Positions 9,907-19,128 of a DNA stretch of 64,000 bases are shown piece by piece. This DNA is from Saccharothrix obliqua (lineage in GTDB: Bacteria; Actinomycetota; Actinomycetes; Mycobacteriales; Pseudonocardiaceae): NCBI RefSeq assembly GCF_019375475.1, contig NZ_JAHXGQ010000003.1:186001-250000 (forward strand), in the 5' to 3' direction. The notes below the pieces were generated by a model, which was not told the origin of the DNA, made no database searches, and worked only from the letters and a program-made list of their open reading frames with translations. A program made the position numbers and the translations under genes. Position 1 is the stretch's first letter, and every line of letters begins with the position of its first letter.

Positions 9907-9910
9907 GCCC

Positions 9911-9970
9911 TTGACGGACGCGCGGCGTGGTCGTTAGTGTCCAGCGATAGTTTGGAAAGTTTCCTGACTA
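9911..9970 (+). promoter_or_regulatory. Endoglucanase promoter with overlapping operator
   Basis: TTGACG (9911-9916) and TAGTGT (9935-9940) are separated by 18 nt and look like a vegetative promoter. Starting 7 nt after the -10 hexamer is an inverted repeat with arms TAGTTTGGAAA (9948-9958) and TTTCCTGACTA (9960-9970) around a central G, matching at 9 of 11 positions. An operator over the start point fits a repressor, as expected for substrate-induced secreted glycosidases. Similar GGAAA-x-TTTCC palindromes precede several actinomycete polysaccharidase genes; that comparison is from memory. Confidence 0.6.
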
Positions 9971-10007
9971 ATTAGTGATCCGCCGCCCTGACCCCGAGAG
10001 GACAACC

Positions 10008-11075
10008 ATGGCAAGGCTCCGGATCGCGCTGGCCCTGGCGGCCACGCTCGCCGTCTCGCTCACCCCGGTCACGGCAAACGCCGTCACCGCGAACGCGAAC
10101 ACCACCACCGCCATCACCACCGCCGCCCTCCCCGCGGGCTCACCCGCCGCCGTCAACGGCCAACTCAAGGTCTGCGGCGTGAAGCTCTGCAACCAGCACG
10201 GCAAACCGATCCAACTGCGGGGCATGAGCACGCACGGCATCCAGTGGTACGCGCAGTGCGTCAAGAGCCAGTCCTTGGACGCGCTCGCCAACGACTGGAA
10301 GGCCGACGTCCTCCGCATCTCGATGTACGTCCAGGAAGGCGGGTACGAGACCAACCCGCGCAAGTTCACCGACCTGGTGCACAACTACATCGAGGAGGCG
10401 ACGAAGCGCGGCCTGTACGCCCTCGTCGACTGGCACCAGCTCACGCCGGGCGACCCGAACCACAACCTCTCCCGCGCCAAGACGTTCTTCAAGGAGATCG
10501 CCAACCGGCACAAGGACAAGACCAACATCATCTACGACATCGCGAACGAGCCCAACGGGGTGTCGTGGTCGAAGGTGAAGTCCTACGCGGAGAAGATGGT
10601 CCCGGTGATCCGCGCCGAGGACTCCGACAGCCTGGTCCTGGTCGGCACGAACGGCTGGTCGACGTTCGGCGTGTCCGACGGCAAGGACCCGCAGGAGGTG
10701 GTGAACAACAAGATCAACGCCTCCAACATCATGTACACCTTCCACTTCTACGCCGCTTCGCACCACGGTGAGCACTTCAACGCGCTGTCGAAGGTCGCCG
10801 ACCAGGTGCCCGTGTTCGTCACCGAGTTCGGCACCCAGAACTACGACGGCGACGGTGCGAACGACTTCTCGTACTCCCAGAAGTACATCGACCTGATGAA
10901 CGCCAAGAAGATCAGCTGGGTCAACTGGAACTTCTCCGACGACGAGCGCTCCGGCGCGGTCTTCAAGACCGGCACGTGCGACGGCACGTCGTTCGCCGGC
11001 ACCTCGAAGCTCAAGCCCGCCGGCGTCTGGGTCCGCGACCGCATCCGCACCGCCGACGACTTCCCGACGTCCTGA
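10008..11075 (+). CDS. Secreted endoglucanase, glycoside hydrolase family 5
   Basis: A secreted beta-1,4-glucanase of 355 residues. A signal peptide (basic MARLR, hydrophobic core, cut near ANA about residue 25) is followed directly by a GH5 catalytic domain. Recognisable segments are QLRGMSTHGIQWY near the start, DIANEPNG with the acid/base Glu181, FHFYAASHH, and VFVTEFGTQ with the nucleophile Glu273. No carbohydrate-binding module is attached, so it is a compact single-domain enzyme. The ATG chosen has GAGAGGA upstream and gives a clean signal peptide. An imperfect palindrome at the promoter suggests repression. A 10-bp tandem repeat begins 6 nt after the stop codon. Confidence 0.95.
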   Translation: MARLRIALALAATLAVSLTPVTANAVTANANTTTAITTAALPAGSPAAVNGQLKVCGVKLCNQHGKPIQLRGMSTHGIQWYAQCVKSQSLDALANDWKADVLRISMYVQEGGYETNPRKFTDLVHNYIEEATKRGLYALVDWHQLTPGDPNHNLSRAKTFFKEIANRHKDKTNIIYDIANEPNGVSWSKVKSYAEKMVPVIRAEDSDSLVLVGTNGWSTFGVSDGKDPQEVVNNKINASNIMYTFHFYAASHHGEHFNALSKVADQVPVFVTEFGTQNYDGDGANDFSYSQKYIDLMNAKKISWVNWNFSDDERSGAVFKTGTCDGTSFAGTSKLKPAGVWVRDRIRTADDFPTS

Positions 11076-11080
11076 CCGCA

Positions 11081-11160
11081 CCGGGCAGCCACGGGCAGCC
11101 ACGGGCAGCCACGAGCAGCCACGAGCAGCCACGGGCGGCCACGGGCCGCCCCGGGCAGCC
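11081..11160. repeat. 10-bp tandem repeat array
   Basis: Eight consecutive copies of ACGGGCAGCC with few substitutions (ACGAGCAGCC, ACGGGCGGCC, ACGGGCCGCC) begin 6 nt after the endoglucanase stop codon and end 44 nt before the next gene. There is no hairpin potential beyond chance and no coding role is seen. Confidence 0.9.
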
Positions 11161-11204
11161 ACGCCGACCGGCGGGCCACACGGCCCGCCGGTTACCGTGG
11201 TGAC

Positions 11205-12116
11205 GTGCCGGAATTCGCCCTGGGACTCGCCGCGCTGGGCCGTCCCGCCTACATCAACCTCGGCCGCGAGGACGCGCTTCCCGCGGACCGCGACGTGGAC
11301 GCCATGCGCGCCGCGTGCCACGAGGTCCTGGACGCGGCCTACGCGGCGGGCATCCGGCGCGTGGACGTGGCCCGCTCCTACGGCCGCGCGGAGGAGTTCC
11401 TGGCGGAGTGGCTGGCCGCGCGCGGCCACCGCGACGTCCGCGTGTCCAGCAAGTGGGGTTACGAGTACGTGGCGGGCTGGCGGCGCGATGTGGCCGTGCA
11501 CGAGGTCAAGGAGCACTCGCTGGACCGGTTCAGCCGGCAGTGGGAGGAGACCCGGGAGCTGCTGGGCTACCAGCTGGAGCTGTACATGGTGCACTCCCTC
11601 ACCGAGGACAGCGAGCTGTTCGGCGACGCCGAGCTGCTGGCGGCGCTGGGCGCGGTCCGCGATTCCGGCGTCCGCCTCGGCTTCTCCGCGTCCGGCCCGC
11701 ACCAGGGCGAGACCATCCGCCGCGCGGCGGACCTGGAGGTCGAGGGCCGCCGCCTGTTCGAGGCGGTCCAGGCGACCTGGAACGTGCTGGAGCCCTCCGC
11801 CGGCCCGGCGCTCGCGTGGGCGCACGACACCGACATCGAGGTGTTCGTGAAGGAGGGGCTGGCCAACGGCAGGCTCGCCGTCGACCCGCCCGCACCGATC
11901 CGGCACCTGGCCGACGAGCGCGGTGTCGGCCCGGACGCCGTCGCCCTGGCCGCCGTGCTCGCGCAGCCGTGGGCGGACGTCGTGCTGTCCGGCGCGGCGA
12001 GCGTCGAGCAGCTGCACGCCAACCTGCTCGCCCGCGACATCACACCGGACCTGCCGGACCTCGCCGAGGACCCGGGCGACTACTGGGCTACTCGGGCCGC
12101 GCTGCCCTGGGCGTGA
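11205..12116 (+). CDS. Aldo/keto reductase family oxidoreductase
   Basis: A 303-residue TIM-barrel NADPH-dependent reductase. The expected catalytic tetrad is visible: Asp in IRRVDVARSYG, Tyr in the same stretch (SYGRAEEFL), Lys in VSSKWGYEY and His in MVHSLTED. A C-terminal segment (GAASVEQLHANL) matches the cofactor-binding end of the fold. A TACCGT hexamer ends 7 nt before the GTG start, so the mRNA may be leaderless. Its last 29 nt overlap the convergent small membrane gene. The substrate cannot be read from sequence. Confidence 0.9.
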   Translation: MPEFALGLAALGRPAYINLGREDALPADRDVDAMRAACHEVLDAAYAAGIRRVDVARSYGRAEEFLAEWLAARGHRDVRVSSKWGYEYVAGWRRDVAVHEVKEHSLDRFSRQWEETRELLGYQLELYMVHSLTEDSELFGDAELLAALGAVRDSGVRLGFSASGPHQGETIRRAADLEVEGRRLFEAVQATWNVLEPSAGPALAWAHDTDIEVFVKEGLANGRLAVDPPAPIRHLADERGVGPDAVALAAVLAQPWADVVLSGAASVEQLHANLLARDITPDLPDLAEDPGDYWATRAALPWA

Positions 12117-12378
12117 GCCGGACGGCGCCGGAGTCGAGGTCGATCGGGCCGCGCGGCGGGGCGCCGTCCTCCTCCTCGTCACGCATCATCGACTCGGTCT
12201 GCCGCTGGTCCAGCTCTAATTGCTTGCCCCCGTAGAACAGCGTGGTGAACTGGTCCATGCCCGCCTGTGCGACCACCGGGTGGCCCCGGCGGCGACGCAC
12301 CCAGCGCCACACCCGTTCGCCCGCCGCGAGGGCGAACAACAGCACGGCGAGACCGGGTATCGACATCGCGAAGATCAT
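12088..12378 (-). CDS. Small single-helix membrane protein, DUF6191-like
   Basis: A 96-residue protein with one N-terminal helix (SIPGLAVLLFALAAGERVW) and a cytoplasmic tail containing HPVVAQAGMDQFTTLFYGGKQLELDQRQTESMM, a pattern I associate with the DUF6191 family of actinobacteria. The ATG overlaps the stop codon of the upstream Nudix gene (ATGA), which decides the start; a GTG two codons upstream is the alternative. It runs 29 nt into the convergent aldo/keto reductase gene. Function unknown. Confidence 0.75.
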   Translation of the reverse strand: MIFAMSIPGLAVLLFALAAGERVWRWVRRRRGHPVVAQAGMDQFTTLFYGGKQLELDQRQTESMMRDEEEDGAPPRGPIDLDSGAVRLTPRAARPE

Positions 12379-12869
12379 GCCCACGACAACCACTCCAGGA
12401 TCAGGGCCCGGCCGTCCGGCACCACCGGCGACTCGGGGTTCTCGGCTTCCGCACGCACCGCCTCGACATCCACCCACGCACCCGACGCGACTTCCTCGGG
12501 TTGCAGCGTGAACGGGCCATCGGAGCGCACCTCGTAAACGTGCGCGTGGTAGCGGATGGTTCCGTCCTGGAACGTCGTCCGGAAGCGGAACTCGGGTCGC
12601 GCCACGACACCCAGCTCCTCGGCCAGCTCACGTGCCGCGCACTCGTCGGGCGACTCACCCGCCGCGACGACCCCGCCGCACGTCGGGTCGTACAGGCCCG
12701 GGTAGACGTCCTTGGTGTCCGTGCGGCGGTGGACGAACAAGCGCCGCCCGTCGAGCGACCGCACGACGATGACGGCGCACGCGTGCCACAACCCCTCGGC
12801 ACGCATCCGCTCCCGCGTCGCCCAGCCGGCCGGTTCCCCGTCCGGCGTCACCACCAGCACCCGCTCCAC
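12375..12869 (-). CDS. Nudix hydrolase
   Basis: A 164-residue Nudix enzyme. The Nudix box is intact (GGVVAAGESPDECAARELAEELGV, with Glu residues for metal binding). The N-terminal GEPAGWATRERMRAEGLWHACAVIVV and the RTDTKDVYPGLYDPTCGG segment are typical of the isopentenyl-diphosphate isomerase/YfcD-like subgroup, but the Cys and Glu pair needed to call a type I isomerase is not convincingly present, so a general Nudix pyrophosphatase is the safer call. It is coupled by ATGA to the small membrane gene and divergent from the FtsX-type permease. Confidence 0.9.
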   Translation of the reverse strand: MERVLVVTPDGEPAGWATRERMRAEGLWHACAVIVVRSLDGRRLFVHRRTDTKDVYPGLYDPTCGGVVAAGESPDECAARELAEELGVVARPEFRFRTTFQDGTIRYHAHVYEVRSDGPFTLQPEEVASGAWVDVEAVRAEAENPESPVVPDGRALILEWLSWA

Positions 12870-12985
12870 CGCGCCCCCTCATCGAAGATCCACCCCGAGT
12901 AGTACGCCTCAGTGATACCTCGGGCCGACGCCCGCCGACGACCCCCGTTCCTACCGTCGTGGCGTTCGCGTCACGAGGAGGAGTT

Positions 12986-15460
12986 GTGCCCACATCCCTG
13001 CGGCTCGCGGCAGCCGAGTTCCGCAACCGACCCGGCCGCGCCGTGCTGCCCGGCGTCGCGCTGGTGGTCGGCGTCGCGTGCCTGCTGGCGTCGCTGATGC
13101 TCAGCGACGCCATGGTCCAGGCGACCCGCGAGGGCACACCGGTCGTGCCGCCGCAGGCCGACCTCGTCGTGCGCACCGTCCCGTACTCGGGCGTCGAGTT
13201 CGACCGGGCGGTGGCGGACCGGGTGGCCGCCGTGCCGGGCGTGCGCGAGGTCGTCCCGGTCCACGTGGTGCGGGCGGACCTGCTGCTCGCGGACGGCCGG
13301 GCGGGTGAGCGGCGGGCGCGGGCCGACGTCGAGTCCGAGCGTGAGGGGCTGCGCCGCGTGCCGATCCTGGACGGCCGCACGCCCGCCCGCGACGGTGAGA
13401 TCGCGGTCGACCGCGTCACCGCCTACCAGCACGGGCTCAGCCCCGGTTCGGCGGTGCGGGTGGCCGACGCCGCGGGTGATCCGGTGGACGTCGTGGTCCG
13501 CGGTGTCACCAAGCGCGGCGCGCAGGCCGACCAGCCGCTGATCGTGGTCGGCGAGGGTCTGGCGGCACGCCTCGGCGGCGAACCGGACATCGTCGCGCTG
13601 AACGTCATCGGCGGCGACCGGGAAGCGGTCGCGCAGGCCGCGGGTGCCGGGTTCCGCGCGGACACGGCGGCCGTGGTGCGCGCCGAGCCGGTGAACAACG
13701 AGATGGCGATCGTGTTCCTCCCGTTCAGCATCCTCGCGCTGGCCACGTCGGTGTTCGTGGCTTCGGCGACCTTCCGCGCCGTGTACGCGCAACGCCAGCG
13801 GCACACGGCGTTGCTGCGGTGCCTGGGCGCGCACCGCGGGCCGCTGGTCGTGGCGAACCTGCTGGAAGCGCTGCTCACCGGCGCCGTGGCGGGCGTGGTG
13901 GGCTCGGCGCTCGGCGGGACGGTGGCGTGGCTGCTGGCCAGGCTCTTCGACGCCACGGGGATGTCCGCGATCTTCGGCGCGGTCGAGCTGAACCCGCCGG
14001 TGCTGCCCACGTCCGGCCAGTTCCTGATCGGCGTGTCGGTCGCCGCCGTGCTCAGCGCGTTCGCCGCGGTCCGCCCGTCGCTGGCCGCCGCGCGGATCCC
14101 GCCGCTGGCCGCGCTGCGCACGTCCGAGGGCGCGACGCCGGACCGCTCGGTGGTGCGCCGCCGGCGCGTGCTCGGGCTGGTCGTCGTGGGCGGCGCGGCG
14201 GTGCTCGCGGTGCTCGGCGTGTTCGCGAAGGGCTCGGCCCTGGCGATCTTCCTGATCCTGTTCTCCGGCATCGCCGCCGTCGCGGGCCTGTTCGGCGTGC
14301 TCGGGCCGGTCGTGGTGCCCGCGCTGGGCCGGGTCTTCGGCGGGGTGGCCAGCCGGTTCGGCGGCGCGCAGTGGAAGCTCGCGTCCGCCGAGGTCCGGCG
14401 CGTGCCGCAGCGGTCGGCGTCGGTCGCCATGCCGCTGCTGCTGGCCGCCGCCATGATCACCTACTTCGCGGTCACCGTCGGCTCGGCGCAGAAGCTGGAG
14501 GAGGAGTTCAGCAACGCGCCCCGGCCCGACGCCGTGATCGCCGACGCGGGCGGGCGCCCGCTGGACCCGCGCGCGACGGCCGCGGCCGACCGGCCGGAGG
14601 TCTCCGGGCACGTCGTCATGCACAACACCGAGGGCAGCCAGCTCGACAGCCGCGGTGAGCGGTACACGACGCGCGTGGCCGGCGTGGACGCCGACGAGAT
14701 GCGCCGGTGGTTGGCCGCGCAGGGCGTCGAACGGCCCGAGTTCGGAGCGGGGACCGTGCTGCTGGAGGAGTACACGGCACGCAACCTCGGGGCGACGCCG
14801 GGCGAGCCGGTCACCCTGGAGGGGCTGCCCGGCGGGCCGCGCACGGCCACGTTCGCCGGCACGGTGCCCGACACGCTCGTGGAGAACGCCGACGCGATCC
14901 TGCCGGACACGTCCCTCGCACCCGCGTCGAAGGTCCTCGTGGCGTTCAAGCCGGGCACGGACCCGGCGGCGTTCCAGAACGCGGTCCGGGCGTCGTTGTC
15001 CTCCGAACCGACCGTGCTGGTGCGGACGAAGGCGGAGACGACCGCACAGAATCAGCGCAACCTCGACCTGGGGATCATGATGCTGATGGTGCTGCTGGGG
15101 CTGTCCGTGGCGGTCGCCGTGACCGGTATCGGCACCGCGCTCACCATCTCCGTGCAGGAACGCCGCAAGGAGATGGCGCTGCGCCGCGCGCTCGGCGTCA
15201 CCAGGGGCGGCCTCCAGGGCGGCGTGATCGCCGAAGCGGTGTTGTTGTCGCTGGTGGGCGTGCTCGGCGGTGGTTTGTTCGGGTTGCTGTACGCGGAGCT
15301 GACGCTGCTGGCCGTGGGCGTCTACGCGCTGCCCGGCGCGGACCTGGTCCCGTTGCTGGTCGGCGGGCTGGGCGTGGTGGTGCTGGCGGTCCTCGCGGCG
15401 TTCGGGCCCGCCCGCGGCGCGGCACGCATCCGACCGGCGGCCGGCCTGGCCGCGGGGTGA
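12986..15460 (+). CDS. FtsX/MacB-type ABC transporter permease
   Basis: An 824-residue permease with two tandem FtsX-type membrane blocks. An N-terminal helix ([22 protein letters not shown]) is followed by a periplasmic MacB-like domain. A first three-helix FtsX block lies at about residues 245-375, a central helix pair at about 400-450, a second periplasmic domain after it, and a final FtsX block at about 695-815 containing [20 protein letters not shown]. Such permeases normally work with a LolD/MacB-type ATPase, but no ATPase gene is adjacent on either side, so the partner must be encoded elsewhere. The GTG follows a GAGGAGGAG ribosome site. Confidence 0.93.
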   Translation: MPTSLRLAAAEFRNRPGRAVLPGVALVVGVACLLASLMLSDAMVQATREGTPVVPPQADLVVRTVPYSGVEFDRAVADRVAAVPGVREVVPVHVVRADLLLADGRAGERRARADVESEREGLRRVPILDGRTPARDGEIAVDRVTAYQHGLSPGSAVRVADAAGDPVDVVVRGVTKRGAQADQPLIVVGEGLAARLGGEPDIVALNVIGGDREAVAQAAGAGFRADTAAVVRAEPVNNEMAIVFLPFSILALATSVFVASATFRAVYAQRQRHTALLRCLGAHRGPLVVANLLEALLTGAVAGVVGSALGGTVAWLLARLFDATGMSAIFGAVELNPPVLPTSGQFLIGVSVAAVLSAFAAVRPSLAAARIPPLAALRTSEGATPDRSVVRRRRVLGLVVVGGAAVLAVLGVFAKGSALAIFLILFSGIAAVAGLFGVLGPVVVPALGRVFGGVASRFGGAQWKLASAEVRRVPQRSASVAMPLLLAAAMITYFAVTVGSAQKLEEEFSNAPRPDAVIADAGGRPLDPRATAAADRPEVSGHVVMHNTEGSQLDSRGERYTTRVAGVDADEMRRWLAAQGVERPEFGAGTVLLEEYTARNLGATPGEPVTLEGLPGGPRTATFAGTVPDTLVENADAILPDTSLAPASKVLVAFKPGTDPAAFQNAVRASLSSEPTVLVRTKAETTAQNQRNLDLGIMMLMVLLGLSVAVAVTGIGTALTISVQERRKEMALRRALGVTRGGLQGGVIAEAVLLSLVGVLGGGLFGLLYAELTLLAVGVYALPGADLVPLLVGGLGVVVLAVLAAFGPARGAARIRPAAGLAAG

Positions 15461-15482
15461 AACGCGACCACGACCGCCCGGA

Positions 15483-15505
15483 ATGTCGGCGGCACGTCGT
15501 AGGCT
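15483..15505 (+). promoter_or_regulatory. PafBC-like promoter of dop
   Basis: ATGTCGGCG (7 of 9 positions of TTGTCRGTG), exactly 8 nt, then TAGGCT (TAnnnT) precede dop. The -10 element ends 7 nt before the ATG, so the transcript would begin at or next to the start codon and be leaderless. No ribosome site is visible, which agrees. Confidence 0.55.
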
Positions 15506-15512
15506 GCGACCT

Positions 15513-17006
15513 ATGCGGCGGATCATGGGAACCGAAGTCGAGTACGGCATCGCGGTGCCGGGTGACGCTACGGCCAACCCGGTGCTCACCTCGACACAGG
15601 TGGTGCTCGCCTACGCGGCCGCCGCCGACATACCGCGGGCGCGGCGCGCGCGCTGGGACTACGAGGTGGAGTCGCCGCTGCGGGACGCGCGGGGTTTCGA
15701 CCTCGGCGCGCCCGGCGGCCACCCCGGCGACGGCGACGTGGAGGACCTGGGCGCGGCCAACGTCATCCTGACCAACGGCGCGCGCCTGTACGTCGACCAC
15801 GCGCACCCGGAGTATTCGGCGCCCGAGGTGACGAACGCGCGTGACGCCGTGATCTGGGACAAGGCGGGGGAGCGGGTGATGGAGGAGGCGGCCCTCAAGG
15901 CCGCCACCGTCCCCGGCCAGCCCCGGCTCCAGCTCTACAAGAACAACGTGGACGGCAAGGGCGCCAGCTACGGCACCCACGAGAACTACCTGATGCAGCG
16001 CAGCACGCCGTTCACGGCGGTCATCGCGGGCCTCACGCCGTTCTTCACGTCCCGGCAGGTCGTGGTGGGCTCGGGCCGGGTCGGCGTCGGCGCGTCCGGC
16101 GAGGAGGCGGGCTTCCAGCTCTCCCAGCGCTCGGACTACATCGAGGTCGAGGTCGGCCTGGAGACGACGCTGAAGCGCGGCATCATCAACACCCGCGACG
16201 AGCCGCACGCCGACGCGGACAAGTACCGCCGCCTGCACGTCATCATCGGCGACGCGAACCTGGCCGAATACTCGACGTACCTCAAGGTCGGCACCACGTC
16301 GCTGGTGCTGGACATGATCGAGGCGGGCCGCCGGTTCGACGACCTGCGGCTGCTCGACCCGGTGCGCGCCGTGCACCAGATCAGCCACGACCCGACCCTG
16401 AAGACGCGGGTGGAGCTGGCGGGCGGGCGCAAGTTCACCGGCCTGGACCTCCAGTTCGCCTACTTCGAGCGGGCGTCGGAGTTCGTGGAGCAGGAGGGCA
16501 TCGGCGACCGCGACGTGCTGCGCGTGTGGGGCGAGGTGCTGGACGCGCTGGCGCGTGACCCGCAGGAGTGCGCGGACCGGCTCGACTGGCCCGCGAAGCT
16601 GCGGCTGCTGGAGGGTTACCGGGCCCGGGACGGCCTCGCGTGGGGCTCGCCGCGGCTGCACCTGGTCGACCTCCAGTATTCGGACGTGCGGCTGGACAAG
16701 GGCCTGTACAACCGCCTGGTGGCGCGTGGCTCGATGAAGCGCCTGGTCGGCGAGGACGAGGTGCGCGCGGCCGTCGTCACCCCGCCGGAGGACACCCGCG
16801 CCTACTTCCGCGGCCGGTGCCTGGAGCGCTACCCGGCCGCGGTGGCGGCGGCGTCGTGGGACTCGGTGATCTTCGACCTGGGGCGCGAGTCGCTGGTCCG
16901 GATTCCCACCCTGGAGCCGTTGCGGGGCACGAAGGCACACGTGGGTGCGTTGCTGGAGGCGTCGGAGACCGCCGAGCAGCTGGTGGAGGCGCTCACCCGC
17001 GGCTGA
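15513..17006 (+). CDS. dop: Depupylase/deamidase of Pup (Dop)
   Basis: An ATP-dependent enzyme of the glutamine-synthetase-like carboxylate-amine ligase fold that removes Pup from substrates and, where Pup ends in Gln, deamidates it. The 497-residue length, the opening [18 protein letters not shown] with the catalytic-site Glu/Asp region, the [18 protein letters not shown] segment and the [25 protein letters not shown] stretch identify Dop rather than PafA. Because the Pup encoded next to it already ends in Glu, its essential role here should be depupylation. The ATG coincides with the predicted transcript start; a second in-frame ATG lies four codons downstream. Confidence 0.97.
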   Translation: MRRIMGTEVEYGIAVPGDATANPVLTSTQVVLAYAAAADIPRARRARWDYEVESPLRDARGFDLGAPGGHPGDGDVEDLGAANVILTNGARLYVDHAHPEYSAPEVTNARDAVIWDKAGERVMEEAALKAATVPGQPRLQLYKNNVDGKGASYGTHENYLMQRSTPFTAVIAGLTPFFTSRQVVVGSGRVGVGASGEEAGFQLSQRSDYIEVEVGLETTLKRGIINTRDEPHADADKYRRLHVIIGDANLAEYSTYLKVGTTSLVLDMIEAGRRFDDLRLLDPVRAVHQISHDPTLKTRVELAGGRKFTGLDLQFAYFERASEFVEQEGIGDRDVLRVWGEVLDALARDPQECADRLDWPAKLRLLEGYRARDGLAWGSPRLHLVDLQYSDVRLDKGLYNRLVARGSMKRLVGEDEVRAAVVTPPEDTRAYFRGRCLERYPAAVAAASWDSVIFDLGRESLVRIPTLEPLRGTKAHVGALLEASETAEQLVEALTRG

Positions 17007-17034
17007 TCAACACCACGCGAGTGGCAGGCACCGG

Positions 17035-17057
17035 ATGTCGCACCCGGTGGGTAGGGT
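17035..17057 (+). promoter_or_regulatory. Possible PafBC-like promoter of pup-prcBA
   Basis: ATGTCGCAC, 8 nt, then TAGGGT lie 35 nt upstream of the pup ATG. The TAnnnT -10 and the spacing fit the damage-promoter model, but only the TGTCG core of the upstream element matches (5 of 9). It is the weakest of the four sites reported here. Confidence 0.35.
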
Positions 17058-17091
17058 TAACGCCGAGGACCGGAGAAACGGGGAGGTCGAC

Positions 17092-17286
17092 ATGGCCCAG
17101 GAACAGGTCCAGAAGCAGGGCGGCGGCGACGGGGACGAGCCCGGCGACGGCGCGGGCGCGGCGGGCCAGGAGCGCCGGGAGAAGCTCGGCGAGGACGTGG
17201 ACGCCATCCTGGACGAGATCGACGACGTACTGGAGGAGAACGCCGAGGACTTCGTCCGCGCGTACGTGCAAAAGGGCGGCGAGTAA
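17092..17286 (+). CDS. pup: Prokaryotic ubiquitin-like protein Pup
   Basis: A 64-residue intrinsically disordered tag that PafA ligates to lysines of target proteins. It has the conserved helix-forming segment LGEDVDAILDEIDDVLEENA that binds the Mpa coiled coil, then FVRAYVQKGGE. It terminates in Gly-Gly-Glu, so the ligation-competent gamma-carboxylate is encoded directly and no deamidation is needed, unlike Pup of M. tuberculosis, which ends in Gln. The ATG has GGGAGG upstream; the open frame further upstream is unrelated to Pup. prcB follows 34 nt later. Confidence 0.97.
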   Translation: MAQEQVQKQGGGDGDEPGDGAGAAGQERREKLGEDVDAILDEIDDVLEENAEDFVRAYVQKGGE

Positions 17287-17320
17287 CAGCCACCGGCCGG
17301 AGTAGGAGAAGAACAAACCC

Positions 17321-18172
17321 ATGGATCACAGCTCGACCGGGAATTACTACCCGGCCGCGTCGCTGTCCCCGGCCTACCTCCGGCCGGGGTCGTCGTTCGC
17401 CGACTTCCTCCGCGCCGAGGCCCCCGAGCTGCTGCCGTCCGCACGGCGGTACCCGGAGGGCGCGGCCGTGCAGGCCCCGCACGGGACCACCATCGTGGCG
17501 CTCACCTTCAAGGGCGGCGTGGTGATCGCGGGCGACCGGCGGGCCACGATGGGCAACACCATCGCCCAGCGCGACATGAAGAAGGTGTTCATCACCGACG
17601 ACTACTCGGCGGTGGGCATCGCCGGCACGGCGGGCATCGCGATCGAGATCGTGCGCCTGTTCGCGGTCGACCTGCGGCACTACGAGAAGATCGAGGGCGT
17701 CTCGCTGTCGCTCGACGGCAAGGCGAACCGGCTCTCCGCGATGATCAAGGGCAACCTGGACGCGGCGATGGCGGGCCTCGCCGTGGTGCCGTTGTTCGCG
17801 GGCTTCGACCCGGAGGCCACCGACCCGGACCGGGCCGGGCGGATCGTGTCCTACGACGTGACCGGCGGCCGGTACGAGGAGTCGCTCGGCTACCAGGCCG
17901 TCGGCTCGGGCTCGCTGTTCGCGAAGTCCGCGTTGAAGAAGCTCTACGACCCGGACGCGGACGCCGAGGCGGCCGTGCGGACCGCCATCGAGGCGCTGTA
18001 CGACGCGGCGGACGACGACACCGGCACCGGCGGACCGGACATCGTCCGGAAGATCTACCCGGTCGTCGTGACCATCACGGCCGCCGAGGGCGCGGTGCAC
18101 GTGCCCGAGGACCGGACGGCCGCGCTGGCCGAGGCCGTCGTGGCCGCCCGCCGGTCCAGCCCCACGGGCTGA
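17321..18172 (+). CDS. prcB: Proteasome beta subunit PrcB
   Basis: The catalytic subunit of the 20S proteasome, 283 residues. A 55-residue propeptide precedes the catalytic N-terminal threonine, with processing expected between Gly55 and Thr56 in [16 protein letters not shown]. The mature part has the usual GDRRAT loop (Arg/Lys pocket) and the conserved [15 protein letters not shown] segment. It lies between pup and prcA in the classical pup-prcB-prcA operon, with 34-nt and 32-nt gaps. Confidence 0.97.
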   Translation: MDHSSTGNYYPAASLSPAYLRPGSSFADFLRAEAPELLPSARRYPEGAAVQAPHGTTIVALTFKGGVVIAGDRRATMGNTIAQRDMKKVFITDDYSAVGIAGTAGIAIEIVRLFAVDLRHYEKIEGVSLSLDGKANRLSAMIKGNLDAAMAGLAVVPLFAGFDPEATDPDRAGRIVSYDVTGGRYEESLGYQAVGSGSLFAKSALKKLYDPDADAEAAVRTAIEALYDAADDDTGTGGPDIVRKIYPVVVTITAAEGAVHVPEDRTAALAEAVVAARRSSPTG

Positions 18173-18204
18173 CCCCTCCCCACCGAGCACCAGGAGCCGC
18201 ACCA

Positions 18205-18981
18205 GTGACGATGCCGTTGTACGCCTCCCCCGAGCAAATCCTCCGGGACCGCTCGGAGTACGCCCGGAAGGGCATCGCGCGCGGCCGCAGCGTGGTCGTG
18301 CTGCGGTACGCCGATGGCGTGCTGTTCGTGGCGGAAAACCCGTCTTCGACCCTGCACAAGGTGTCGGAGATCTACGACCGCATCGGTTTCGCCGCGGTCG
18401 GTCGGTACAGCGAGTTCGAGAACCTGAGGCAGGCGGGCATCCGCTTCGCGGACATCCGCGGCTACCAGAACGACCCGCGCGACGTGACGGGGCGGTCGCT
18501 GGCCAACGTGTACGCGCAGACCCTGGGTTCGGTCTTCAGCGAGCAGATCAAGCCGCTGGAGGTCGAGATCTGCGTGGCCGAGGTGGGGCGGACGCCGGAG
18601 CACGACACGCTGTACCGGTTGACCTACGACGGCTCCATCGTGGAGGAGCCGCAGTACGTCGTGATGGGCGGGCAGGCCGACGCCACGGCTGCCGCGTTGA
18701 AGGACGCGTACACCGAGGGCCTGCCGCTGGCCGAGGCCGTGCGGGTGGCGGTGAAGGCGTTGAGCGCGGGCAGCACCAGCACCGGTAACGGCAAGCCGGA
18801 CCTGCTGGACCAGGCCAAGCTGGAGGTGGCCGTCCTGGAACGCGACCGCCCCCATCGGGCGTTCCGCCGCATCCTGGGCACGGCCCTCACCCCGCTCCTG
18901 GCCGTGTCGCCCCCCGCGGAGGCGGAGGGTGAGGAGAAGCCCGTGACCGACGTGGACCTACCTCCGAACGACGAGAAGTAA
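18205..18981 (+). CDS. prcA: Proteasome alpha subunit PrcA
   Basis: The structural ring subunit of the 20S proteasome, 258 residues. The N-terminal gate segment ([27 protein letters not shown]) and [38 protein letters not shown] are typical of actinobacterial PrcA. The C-terminal ~35 residues are acidic and disordered ([23 protein letters not shown]), as in relatives. The start is GTG. The operon ends at the strong hairpin directly behind the stop codon. Confidence 0.97.
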   Translation: MTMPLYASPEQILRDRSEYARKGIARGRSVVVLRYADGVLFVAENPSSTLHKVSEIYDRIGFAAVGRYSEFENLRQAGIRFADIRGYQNDPRDVTGRSLANVYAQTLGSVFSEQIKPLEVEICVAEVGRTPEHDTLYRLTYDGSIVEEPQYVVMGGQADATAAALKDAYTEGLPLAEAVRVAVKALSAGSTSTGNGKPDLLDQAKLEVAVLERDRPHRAFRRILGTALTPLLAVSPPAEAEGEEKPVTDVDLPPNDEK

Positions 18982-18987
18982 GCCCCC

Positions 18988-19018
18988 AAGGCCCCCTGGC
19001 ACTCCGCCAGGGGGCCTT
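18988..19018. terminator. Terminator of the pup-prcBA operon
   Basis: A perfect 13-bp stem (AAGGCCCCCTGGC / GCCAGGGGGCCTT) with a 5-nt loop begins 6 nt after the prcA stop codon and is followed by TCTCACT. It lies between prcA and a convergent gene and may act in both directions. Confidence 0.88.
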
Positions 19019-19128
19019 CTCACTCCCACTCCCAACCGCCCCGGCCAGGGAGCCTGAAAGCTCCGCTCAGGGGCGAGGCAGGTGTGGGGCACCCGGACCC
19101 GGCTGGTCCGGCGGGAAGAGGCGGGCGG

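Noticed and set aside
12971..15589. 872-codon minus-strand frame opposite the FtsX permease and dop start
   Set aside because: Shadow frame with Arg/His/Gln bias; the plus strand shows membrane helices and a good ribosome site.
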